NCBI GenBank assembly: GCA_035041965.1 | Contig: JAPYMA010001962.1 | Coordinates: 1-64,000 of the forward strand | Direction: 5' to 3' | DNA: 64,000 nt | Source of the DNA: Anisakis pegreffii | Lineage: Eukaryota; Nematoda; Chromadorea; Rhabditida; Anisakidae | Shown: positions 24,301 to 33,000 of the stretch, one piece after another | Numbering within the stretch: position 1 is the stretch's first letter | Layout of the letters: each line of letters starts with the position of its first letter | Translations under genes and position numbers: made by a program | The notes under the pieces: generated by a model | The model's input: the letters and a program-made list of their open reading frames with translations, nothing else | Databases searched by the model: none | What the model was told of the DNA's origin: nothing

Positions 24301-24571
24301 ACACTTTCAATCAATTTTGCATGTTTTTGCCAAGAAATGATAATTTGTTGAAAAAATCATTGTCACCATTTAAATGCTAACAGATAAAGTAGATTTCTTT
24401 TGAAGTAGAATATAAATAGCCTACGCTATCAGATGCTTCCTCTGCCTCAGGAATGGCTGTCTTGACGTTACTCAAGAGAGCGGGATCGTCCGATTCAGGA
24501 GCGCTGAATGTGCAGACAGAAAAAATGACGAGTAGAGCCAGAATACATTGGAGATGTGACCTCAGAATCAT
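2114..24571 (-). CDS. giant secreted multi-Kunitz / lustrin-domain protein (about 41 exons, 2607 aa)
   Basis: Minus-strand exons, 5' to 3': 24571-24425, 24263-24149, 21611-21423, 20921-20685, 20246-20082, 19838-19704, 19600-19433, 19088-18945, 17820-17666, 17443-17179, 17026-16853, 16765-16605, 16264-16072, 15820-15650, 15423-15283, 14482-14315, 14096-13947, 13655-13482, eight 336-bp exons (13105 to 9032), 8689-8561, 8401-8216, 8077-7949, 7780-7635, 7458-7287, 6903-6736, 5887-5726, 5535-5368, 5111-4959, 4817-4653, 4458-4309, 4020-3924, 3820-3741, 2477-2401, 2215-2114. All junctions agree in phase, mostly phase 1, and the total is 2608 codons. A signal peptide is followed by 25 Kunitz domains and 21 lustrin-type domains (NPC...WCHxG...VCCP). 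The family is secreted; nematode relatives are linked to extracellular or cuticular matrix and protease control. The role here is inferred. Some donors (3740, 5725, 20684) are weak, and the 3' end has an alternative at 3736. Confidence 0.8.
3290..3330. repeat. (ATT)n microsatellite
   Basis: About 13 uninterrupted ATT units, followed after a short break by four more (3341-3351). It lies in the intron between exons 39 and 40 of the Kunitz model. Confidence 0.95.
3741..8689 (-). other. C-terminal alternating block (lustrin 16-21, Kunitz 19-24)
   Basis: Lustrin and Kunitz are again on mostly separate exons: lustrin 8689-8561, 8077-7949, 5887-5726, 5111-4959, 4458-4309; Kunitz 8401-8216, 6903-6736, 5535-5368, 4817-4653. 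One Kunitz is split at FLTL (7780-7635 then 7458-7287), the second exon also carrying a lustrin. The last Kunitz of the block is split as 4020-3924 plus 3820-3741 and has all six canonical cysteines (NYC, GPC, GTC, GGC, QSC, NSC). Acceptor choice at 7780 versus 7777 is ambiguous by one codon. Confidence 0.8.
6328..7217. repeat. direct duplication of about 100 bp (6328-6426 and 7117-7217)
   Basis: The two segments flanking the Kunitz exon at 6736-6903 are clearly homologous in the same orientation (shared CGAATAAAA, GATGAATAT, TACTTTATCAAGTTAA). Just before the second copy, 7097-7117 is a 21-bp match to the interior of that Kunitz exon (6807-6827). This suggests duplication of an exon-plus-intron block followed by deletion of most of one exon copy. 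Confidence 0.7.
8895..8930 (-). pseudogene. relic Kunitz-tail exon inside an intron
   Basis: On the minus strand this piece reads NNDCEETCHG followed by a good GTAAG donor, as in the last codons of a Kunitz exon. No Kunitz body precedes it: upstream sequence at once becomes the intron sequence shared with 12168-12276. The only nearby AG would put it in the wrong phase (phase 1 gives a stop). I read it as a truncated, unspliced remnant of a deleted module. Confidence 0.6.
9032..9367 (-). repeat. tandem module 8: fused lustrin+Kunitz exon (336 bp)
   Basis: Last 336-bp module in transcription order. The Kunitz tail is KADCEQTCHG as in module 2, and the intron after it (9031 downward) resembles that after module 2. 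It splices to the separate lustrin exon at 8689. Confidence 0.9.
9592..9927 (-). repeat. tandem module 7: fused lustrin+Kunitz exon (336 bp)
   Basis: 112-codon module. The lustrin half reads ADACGDGYWCHLG as in modules 2 and 8; the Kunitz tail reads KSDCEQTCHS as in modules 5 and 6. It therefore looks like a mosaic of the two subtypes. Phase 1/1. Confidence 0.9.
10160..10495 (-). repeat. tandem module 6: fused lustrin+Kunitz exon (336 bp)
   Basis: Near-identical twin of module 5. CAG acceptor, GTGAGC donor (module 5 has GTAAGC), phase 1/1. The encoded proteins match almost completely, indicating a recent tandem duplication of exon plus intron. Confidence 0.9.
10728..11063 (-). repeat. tandem module 5: fused lustrin+Kunitz exon (336 bp)
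   Basis: 112-codon module almost identical to module 6, including the intron on its 3' side. Differences cluster near its 5' end. The module-to-module period between 5 and 6 is 568 bp. Four-cysteine Kunitz ending KSDCEQTCHS. Confidence 0.9.
11263..11598 (-). repeat. tandem module 4: fused lustrin+Kunitz exon (336 bp)
   Basis: 112-codon module, CAG acceptor, GTAAGTT donor, phase 1/1. The lustrin half ends QCCPGRPTNPAACQG; the Kunitz half has loop DGRAPPATRW and tail KADCEHTCRG. Confidence 0.88.
11748..12083 (-). repeat. tandem module 3: fused lustrin+Kunitz exon (336 bp)
   Basis: 112-codon module with YVNVCPTGTPLL at the start and ANCQQTCR at the end, four-cysteine Kunitz (SDGRAPP-like loop, here PDGRAPPATRW). 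TAG acceptor, GTAAGTG donor, phase 1/1. Confidence 0.88.
12277..12612 (-). repeat. tandem module 2: fused lustrin+Kunitz exon (336 bp)
   Basis: Same 112-codon architecture, acceptor TAG and donor GTAAGC, phase 1/1. The Kunitz domain ends KADCEQTCHG. The intron on its 3' side (12084-12276) is strikingly similar over about 105 bp to the intron after module 8, six modules away, rather than to its neighbours' introns. Confidence 0.88.
12770..13105 (-). repeat. tandem module 1: fused lustrin+Kunitz exon (336 bp)
   Basis: This is the first of eight coding exons of exactly 336 bp (112 aa), bounded by a TAG acceptor and a GTGAGC donor, phase 1 on both sides. It encodes YVNACPSGSPLL, a lustrin core with YWCHLG and QCCPG, then a Kunitz domain starting PAACQGLPPA and ending CLRTCRG. 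The Kunitz part lacks the Cys14/Cys38 pair. It is among the more diverged copies (EYWCHLG rather than GYWCHLG; NQFQYNG). Confidence 0.88.
13482..19088 (-). other. alternating lustrin and Kunitz exons (Kunitz 5-10, lustrin 2-7)
   Basis: Separate phase-1 exons carry lustrin units (19088-18945, 15423-15283, 14096-13947) and Kunitz units (15820-15650, 14482-14315, 13655-13482). Between 16072 and 17820 the intron pattern changes: Kunitz domains are split by phase-0 introns (after the Glu before the fifth cysteine, or before NNF) or by a phase-1 intron (after YYT), and exons fuse a Kunitz tail to the next lustrin and the next Kunitz head. All phases still agree across 17820/17666, 17443/17179, 17026/16853, 16765/16605 and 16264/16072. 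All six Kunitz domains have four cysteines. Confidence 0.8.
19433..21611 (-). other. N-terminal Kunitz cluster (Kunitz 1-4, lustrin 1)
   Basis: Exons 21611-21423, 20921-20685, 20246-20082 and 19600-19433 each carry a Kunitz domain; 19838-19704 carries a lustrin domain. Kunitz 1 keeps a cysteine at the BPTI Cys38 position, doubled (SGCC), but has Tyr at the Cys14 position. Kunitz 2 has a cysteine inside the normally invariant NNF motif (GNGNCF). Kunitz 3 and 4 are four-cysteine forms. Kunitz 2 follows a 30-residue linker. An AVCC lustrin-tail-like sequence sits in frame just upstream of the acceptor at 20246; a small decayed lustrin exon there cannot be excluded. Confidence 0.75.
21612..24148. 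other. large intron of the Kunitz gene, no recognised content
   Basis: A 2.5-kb AT-rich intron between the linker exon and the first Kunitz exon. A roughly 45-bp motif occurs twice in direct orientation, at about 22804-22850 and 23884-23930 (shared GTTGTAGTAAAGCAAGC-like core followed by a GATCACA), probably a dispersed repeat. An open frame at 22852-23109 on the plus strand has no recognisable domain and is not called. Confidence 0.5.
24149..24571 (-). other. 5' end of Kunitz gene: signal peptide and linker exons
   Basis: Exon 1 (24571-24425) starts with ATG and encodes MILRSHLQ followed by a hydrophobic stretch (CILALLVIFSVCTFSA) and then acidic residues, a typical secretion signal with likely cleavage after FSA. 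It ends in phase 0 at a GTAGGC donor. Exon 2 (24263-24149) begins after a pyrimidine-rich CAG acceptor, is open in phase 0, encodes a Ser/Thr/Pro-rich linker without cysteines, and ends in phase 1. That matches the first Kunitz exon at 21611. The intron between them and that Kunitz exon is 2.5 kb. Confidence 0.65.
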
Positions 24572-24608
24572 TGTAAAGATAGCTATTCGAAGGACACTGA
24601 GTGCACCT

Positions 24609-24613
24609 CCTAA
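24609..24613 (-). promoter_or_regulatory. candidate trans-splice (spliced-leader) acceptor for the Kunitz gene
   Basis: On the minus strand, about 38 nt upstream of the start codon at 24571, an AT-rich stretch ends in TTTTTAG followed by GAGG. No upstream exon is evident, and nematode mRNAs commonly receive a spliced leader at such a site. The inference rests on position and motif only. Confidence 0.3.
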
Positions 24614-27600
24614 AAATATTGCGTTAGCAATTCAACAAATATGACAGCGATAATAACAACCTCAAAATCCACGTTCAGACGCGCAATTTGCAAAAATCCA
24701 CTGAAAAAGAAGTAACTCACTGATCTCTTATGGTAGGTCAAAATTTCAAACAGAACTGATAGCAGAGAAACTATCGAACTCCTTAAAAGGGCCCGAGATA
24801 GCAAAACGAGAACACGGCTTCACGTATACTGACTCTAAGCTCCAAAAATGATTACATTCGAGTATTGCGCCAAATCGCTTCTTCATCAATTTGTTTTAAT
24901 AAAGATTTACAAATGCGATAAAACTATAATACCATAGAATATGCATCAATTTTGATCAACGGAAGTGGCGGCTTTTTCCAGTATTCAAATTTCATCTATA
25001 CAAGTGAATTCAATTATTTTCAGCGTATTGCATATCCAGGCTAAACAATCTGTTGCAAAGTTAATAAATTCGATTCCAATCCAACTAATCGCTCAAGAAA
25101 TGAACAATATGCATGAGAATGAACGCAATAAAACGACATCTCCACAGCAACTTGTACAGCTCAACACAATTCAGATGAATAGAGAATTCTGAGTTAAAAT
25201 AGGTAGCAACTATCAGTTAAAATACTTCAAGCGAATGGTTGCATCCTACTATATAAAATGAACACATAGCACAATAACATTGCGAATGTATTATGCGACT
25301 TGTATGCAGTCAGTCATCAAATAGATGCAAAGTCAAGTGTCTGAATCAACAAAAACATTCTTCTGAAATATACAATTGGAATTCGGTTTTTAGTAAACCG
25401 AGCAGACGAAATGGCCATTACCCTAACTGGTCTGTGGTCATCCAGTAACATCTGAGAGTTATTCTCCTGAGTTGATCGTATTACAATATCAAACTAACAA
25501 AGCGATTTCAGCTGACCACTAAATCAACGAATTTATAAATCATCGCACAAATGGAGTGAATACGGCTAAGTAGAAGGCAGCATTTATAACCACAACAACC
25601 GCAAAAAAAAATTTAATCCGTGTCATTCAAATTTTACGACGCATCTTATAGGATTTTTCTACATCACGTCTCATTCGTGTTATCCAATTGCGGTCAGTTG
25701 GGTACACAAACTCAAGAAGTTTGGTATCAGTCTTTATGCTGCACTAATTCCCTAAAACAAGCGGAATTGAGCTAAAGGAAAAAACGGTCAAAGAATGAGT
25801 ACACAAAATACTGGTCGGTCACCTCAGAGGAGAAGATGATTTGTTTGAAATGAACTGCCGAGACATCGATAAGAATTTGAAAAGCTCTCGGAATTCACTT
25901 TTTTTAAGCGATGAAGCGATATACTGGTGTTAGCCAATGTCAAGTCAATGATGGCGACACTGACCAGCACTAAGAAAAATGGAAACAATTTATATTTGCG
26001 ATGATATAAACCTTGACGGGGTATTCGGAAAATTTGGAAACTGACTGTTACCAGATGGTCAATTGCAGTCGTGTCTGATCATACTTTACGAGATAGAAAA
26101 TCTCAGGCACCTTCATTCAGTACTGACGGATCAGGGAATCACTTCTCAATCATTTGTTTGACTGTCATCATGCAAAATGATCGATGAATGATTGAGATGA
26201 AAGTATCGAAGAGCTGAATCGACCCTTGCAGAAAAGTTTATCGCTGCTACATTAAATTAATCCACTGCTGAAATTCCTAAGTGAATCTTTCTAAACCGAA
26301 CTCGAAACGGTACTCAACTGCTTGGTATTTTGTAGAGAGGTAGGTGATCGAGGTTGTTTCAAAGTCATCACAAAAATGAATCAGTGTAAACGAATGGTTG
26401 TTTCGTGTGTTCATTATTTGCTTTGTTAGTTGTTTGAACTGACTTAACTAAAACTGTTTGTTTGGTGACGAACACAGCAATCGCAGACGCAACAGATTTC
26501 TTCAGAAAAAGTTCATCCATCGTTGAACTGTGCACATAGTTTAGTTTTTCTGCAAGCAGCTGAGAAGATTTTTACGCCCAATGCATTACAGTGATTCAAT
26601 ATCGTAATAACAATAAAATTTCATAACGTGAAATCAGCATCCTTTCCAACATCAATAAACGATTCAGATGAATCAGTGCTTTATAATTAAGTTTATAATT
26701 TATAGTCGAATACTTTAAAATTTGTGACTGCACGAGATACACATCGCTGGTCTGTTAGTAATTGCTGGAATCGAGCTTCGTGAGAGGATGGGATGTAATC
26801 CATGAATTTCAGCCAGAATTTGATCATTTGATTGTCGATCAAAAATGCGCATCAATTTGTTACTAAATGAAATATTTCAGGTGACATAAGGGACTTGCAT
26901 GTTTTACATGTCACGTCAACTCACTTCGAGACAAATTGAATGACTGCCTACGATCAGTACTATACAAGAGGCACTTCACTAAAAAGAACAATTGGAGCCA
27001 ATCAATGACACGAAAATCAAAAGAATGAAATATTTTGCTGGAGTAATCAAACGAATAATAGCTTTGAATACTTGAATATATAACACTCGTTGTGAAACGA
27101 TGGAATTGTTCTGAGCGATGTGAAACGCACGGCTTTTCATATGAAGCTAGCTGACTCAATGCAACCGGTTCTGATTGACCAATTCTCTAATGAGCCGGGG
27201 TCATTCGTTTGTTCTGAGTAAACACTAGTGGTCACTATCGCACAATAAACATTCACTATTCGTCTCTCTCCAAACTCTTGAGAATCAATGAAGCTAACAA
27301 TTTTGTGACATTTCAAATGCAATCAACACTCCGCACACCTTTTGGTGACCGCTCGTACTGATTACACTCTCGAAAAGAAGTTGTGATCAAAACAGCGTTT
27401 GTTCTAAGGAAACAACTTGCGATGACAACTAATATGGTACAATTAGGTACCAATCAACAGGAAAAAATGATCGGTTTTTTGAAGAAATCGGTTTATCCAT
27501 GGGGAGTTTTATGGTTATTCAATGGATGTACTTAATCCACATTCAATTCAACAATTCAAGCCATTCGAACAGTTACCTATGAAAACTAATCGATAGCGCC

Positions 27601-30034
27601 GACGTGTGAGATTACAATAGTCGAATTGATAGGAAACAGATCATGTCTAACTATCCATGGGCCTGGCATAAATATGATGGTTACAGGAGACGAGGCATGA
27701 TGAAAGTATATGTTAGGTGAAGAAGCGATCTAAGACTGGCTCTGCAATAATCGTAGGCGAATTAACATTTCTTGTGACAAGTCAGTCAGTAAAAATGTTT
27801 AAACTAGCGAAGTTATATTTGTCGTTATGCAGTTATTTTTCCGGTTTTGACTGAACGTGCTTCGAAGGCAAACAAATCCTTCTTTCTGCAAACAAATTCT
27901 TACATTAAATCCATTCCATTCTCGAGCAATTTTTCGCTTGAATCAATGCAGAAAGCCCTTTCGAGCGTTTTTTCTTTTTCAGATAAGCGTGACATTATGT
28001 GCTTTCTGTGAACTCTAAATATGCGAAAATGATCAAATTTTTGGTCGATTTCCAAACTTTTTGCAATTGTTGATCCTCAAGTCGTTGTTCTTATGCACAG
28101 TTTGCAGAAACTAGTTTCGTTTAGCATAAACCTCTTGAAATGCGAACAGCGCTACAGAATACCAAAGAATTATTTCTGCTGCATGAAAGAATCAACACGA
28201 TGGAACAAATGCAATGCGATTGCAGTTCCTGACATTAATCTCATAGCATAACATCGATTTGAACACCAGTCGATCGATTATCGTCCACTGTTACCATGAT
28301 GAATAGAGCTTCCAAATTCTCATGATCAGTTACAATAAAACTAAAATTTTAGCAATGATGTTGACAAACTGACCATATTGGCAAGAAAGTTTCGCAGCAA
28401 CCATGAGTAACTGAAGCCATGAAAGAAATCAGGTTAAAGATACGAAAACACTGTCCTATTTCCAGCCGGTAGGTTCCATGGGAAGTTTGACAGTGCGATT
28501 GCCAAACAGTTGTAGGTGAGATTTGCAGGGATGTGCGCCTCGAAATAGTTTCGGAACGAGATGAAGCAAGTCGCTTCTTCCTGACTATATTGTATTAGTA
28601 CGGAGAAATTTTCGAGATTCATTCACGCTCTGTTCATTCTCATCATGGGTTCGGTATTTCATCTCAAAACTAACAATTCATTTCGACACGCTGAACATTA
28701 TTTCACGGTGGAAAAGTGCATTCATTGCATTTATTAGACTTCAAAATATCGTACAATAACATTGAAATGTTCAGTGATCAATAATGCAGTTCCCGATAGC
28801 ACGAGTTCGAAATTTTGCAGTGAACACATTCTATTGCGTTCAACTTCTCAATTACCATTGCAAAAAACGGCTAGAATGCGAATGATTTTAAGCGAATCGG
28901 ACAGATCGCTGTTGATGATGACTGTTTACAACCTGATTGAATTTTATGAACGACTCATGAACAAAAATCACCTGCACTAATGTACTCTTGCAAACGATCA
29001 ATCAGTGTGTCACGAGTATTTTGATTTGTATTACACCAAAAATTTATCAACCACCATCCAACTAAGGTCGTGTTGCCTCGCATCATACATTCAACAATAT
29101 CTAATTTCAGCATTCAGCAATCGTTCGATATGCTCTCAATATCCTCAACCGATAAAACTTATCGTCGTGCGCTTCTTTTCTTTATCTTAATCAAGCAACA
29201 TCAACTCATTTCATTCATTTTAAGAGATGCTTTTGGTTGAGGCATTCCAGATCGTTATTGCTTCACAAACTGCTTGCTAGCAGTAATATGTCTGACTAAA
29301 GTCCGAGCTAAGTCCTGGTTTGAGTGCGGCCAAATGTTTGTGTGTGTATATATGTGCGTTCAAATAATAAATGAATAAGCATGTGATATTCAATGGATTG
29401 TTGTTCAGTTTAATCAGCATTTCTCGAGATACTTCTTATGCTTCACTTCATCTCGTTAACTTTTTTTCGCTCTCGACAAACTTTAACAACTGTCTGTTGT
29501 TGCGTCGTTGATTATTTTTACTCGTTTCCGCTTGTTTCAGCATACGTTCGCTCTTCAATCATCTCCACTTGCTTTCTTATTCAGTCAATTCTCCTCACTT
29601 TGTTTCTCCTCAATCATCCAAAAGTTTCTTTCGTTCAAGAACTTCAATCCCGAGTTGAGTTCAACTTCAGCCTCTCATCACTTTTCAATCTCAAAACTTC
29701 TGTCTGCACTTGACCTCGTCACCAGCTTCATGACCGCTTCATTTATACGTCTTTCGATGCGCTGCTTTTTGTTGGTAATTGAGTTAGCTTCGAGCCCAAC
29801 CTGATTATTCGGAATCGTTATTGAGAATCCGCTGATTTCAACAAAAAATTAATCCTTCCATTGACCAAGTGAAATGATGGATCAGTTTAACTCGAATAAT
29901 TTTTTGGAATTGAATGTATCTTTAGCGGCTACCGTTGTATGCCATCGTTTCGATCGACTTTTGATATCAAATATTCAGTTCGTTGTTTTCGCAACGGAGC
30001 TGATTTCATTATTCACTCTAAATGTAAACGTTTA
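24614..30034. other. intergenic region between divergent genes
   Basis: About 5.4 kb of AT-rich sequence between the 5' end of the Kunitz gene (minus) and that of the acyl-CoA synthetase gene (plus); promoters of both should lie here. Open frames at 24965-25192, 28434-28622, 28762-28980 and 29438-29804 are short and lack recognisable domains. The minus-strand one at 28434-28622 is the most protein-like, but it has no supporting splice context. Confidence 0.4.
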
Positions 30035-30037
30035 CAG
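30035..30037 (+). promoter_or_regulatory. candidate trans-splice acceptor for the synthetase gene
   Basis: TTTACAG followed by GATCGC, about 48 nt upstream of the ATG at 30085, is the nearest acceptor-like site. A spliced leader could attach here; motif and position are the only evidence. Confidence 0.25.
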
Positions 30038-30084
30038 GATCGCATAATAATCCCAAATAAGGATTAATCTCTCGCAAGCAAGAT

Positions 30085-33000
30085 ATGCCCATCAAATCAA
30101 AATTGCCCGATGTAGACATACCAAATATTCCCTTTCATGATCTAATGATCAACCACTTACAAAAGTACGGTACTGAAACAGCTCTGGTAAGTCATATGGA
30201 TTTAGGTCGCTAATAAACAATTTTTAATAATTATCTCCTCTACGTTGCTGAAGCAAACTAATAAGTCTGTCTTATTTTAATTGCATTTTCAGACCAAAAA
30301 AATCACTTCATGATTTTTAGTATCTTCTGTGAGTGTTTACAGCTTCCAGTGTTAGTTCTTATTTAAGCATTTGACTGCCATGCAAAATTGGATTTCTAAT
30401 ATTCTTGTGATTGGGTTTGGATAGAGGAATCAAGACAAAGTCTTTAATAGTTATTTAATGAGAAGTTGCATTTTATCTCTTGCTAGTGATGAATTTCATT
30501 CAATGGTTTCTTTTAACTTTCCACCCGTATTCTAAAATTTTCGAGTATTATAAATTCGTGTTTCTTCCAGATCAACTATGATACGGATGAGACGTTCACA
30601 TTCGCGGACATTATCTCAAAAACACAATATATCGCCAATTCATTGATTTCATTGGGAATTGAAAAAGGCGAGGTAACCAACTGAACGTGAATTATTTCGT
30701 TTATTGCTTTGAGAATGTTTATATGAATTCGCCAGATTGATAGATCATATTTTTCTAAAATTTTCGTTGCTCGCAAATTTTCGCAGTGCTTTCGATCAAC
30801 TCTGACAAACCACCAAAATCGATTGCATATGAAAACATCTCGTTTCACTTCTCCTCCTCCTCCTCCTCCATCTCAGTGATGAATTGATGGCCGTGAAATA
30901 TCTGAAGTATTGATGTTGTACTTTCAAAACTAAATTGCACCATAAGATTTCATAGTTACTCACCATACAAATAACGCACACTGGCTCATCACAGAATTGT
31001 ATACGAATCAAATTCTTTGTGAGAGTAATTGCAGTTGCTCGAGAGTAAGTTTTCAGTACATAGTTGTTCCGATCGATTCCTCATAAACGTTTGAAAAGGA
31101 TCATCGGCTGCACGATTTCTCAAATACCAGCACTAAATTTGTCGTGAACTATTGAGAAAAAGTCATTTTTGTAGACTGTAGACTAAAAAGTTCTGAATAC
31201 ATTACATCTGAAGAACACTCGTCTTGCCTTGGAATGTTTCGGCACTGACTGTTCCGGTGCAAGAAGGCCCCTTGCCCTCTTTTCTTTTGGGAACGTAACG
31301 GCTAATTTGAAACATCCGTTCTGAATGCTTCTAAAAGAAACAATAGCGCTGCTGAAGAATTCTATACTCCAGCCATTTATGCACTCTGATTATAGGTAAA
31401 ATCAGTGCATTTGAGAAGATTCCGTCAAATAACGAATGAATTTCAGGCCGTCATATTATGTGTGCCGAATTCACCGGATTTTGTGTGGTTATTTCTGGGC
31501 ATCTCAATGGCTGGATGCACTGTATGTCCACTATATCCGACATTTTCGATGGGTAAGATCCCACTGAGTTGCAACGGCACTGATAGGGTTACTTACATCA
31601 GTGACCATGTATTCAGCTTTTTTTCGCCCATGACAATGATGCCAATCACAAATTTCACGATTCTTCCGTTAGAACGCAATCAAAAAATGTGATAGCTAAC
31701 TCATGATCTTAGCCTGTTGTTCTTTTTTTATGTCACTCACGAGATATACTCTTAAATCTTTGCTTTATTTTTTAGGCAGTAGTCTACGGTTATGATCAAT
31801 CAGAAAGTATTGTTGTATCTTAAGCATGTAATATTCGGTATGCTTACATGAAAGATTTATAAATTGTGCTTGAATTTAATGCTGATTCTGATCACTAAAT
31901 GAAAGTGATCTGTTGATTGCAGATGAGATGCGATTACAAATTTCGGATTCGTTTGCACGTCTTGCGTTCGTGACACCTTCAGCTCTGACAAATATCTCGT
32001 CGGTTTTTCGCGAATTGGATCAAGTTCATCGGGTACGACGCAACTGCTGATTATCGTCGAACAAAAGCATTTCGTCAAACTTTTTTCCGTCCAAAGCATT
32101 TTCTCATCGCATTTCTCGAGCGCTTTTTCTTCTCAGCCATCGTTCGTCAATTGACTGAATAATGAAAAATGATACCTATATAAGTTACAAATTGCCACAG
32201 CACATGGCCTGATTGATTGATGTGATACTTCATTTTGAACTTGTTCTTTTGAGAAAAAACAACAGACTGTTACGGTGTGCCCCATCAGTTTGGAATATCA
32301 ATTATATTGGCGGAAAATTATTGACTGATTGTTGGTTAGTGTAAGAAAATGTTCGATGCTCGAACCGAACGAAAACCAGTGCTGAGCCTCTTCACACAAT
32401 TTGCTATCGCAATGAACTCATTTTTTATCAGCCATTCAGCACATCAAACTTGTCAGATCCGTACGCATTTTTAGCAAGCAAGTTCATTATTAGTTGCTTT
32501 GAGATTGAACAGAAAACAGCAATAAATTTAAAAGCAAAAAATTTCAATTCCTTCAGCACAGTTATTTTTGCTATTCTTAATGAGGCACTTAATTAACGTC
32601 TAAAAGGCAGCTTCAAATTGCCCACTTTTATTGACGATTTTGATAATGAAATCAACGAGAGCACTTCGAGTGAATTCAGATCATTTGCGTTGGCAAACGA
32701 GAGGAATCGGACGGTTACCCAATAATCAGCGATCTTGCTTTCGGATTTCCGACCTCTTCAAATGTCTATCCTGAAACTATCCCAGATCAAGACATTGTAT
32801 TCTTGCCGTACTCAACTGGAACCAGTGGTCCACATAAAGGAGTCGCCATAACACATTATGCACTCAACGCTATGCTTACAAGCTTCAATAAGTTAGTCCT
32901 TACCTGGATTACCTGGATTGGTCAGGCTATCAAACGTTTATAACGTTGCTGGCCGCAATGCTCGCAATGTTTCCGTGCGTATTGTTTTAGCGTCAATTTA

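Noticed and set aside
28434..28622. 62-codon minus-strand frame with protein-like composition
   Set aside because: Isolated, no partner exons or motif found; may be chance or an old fragment.
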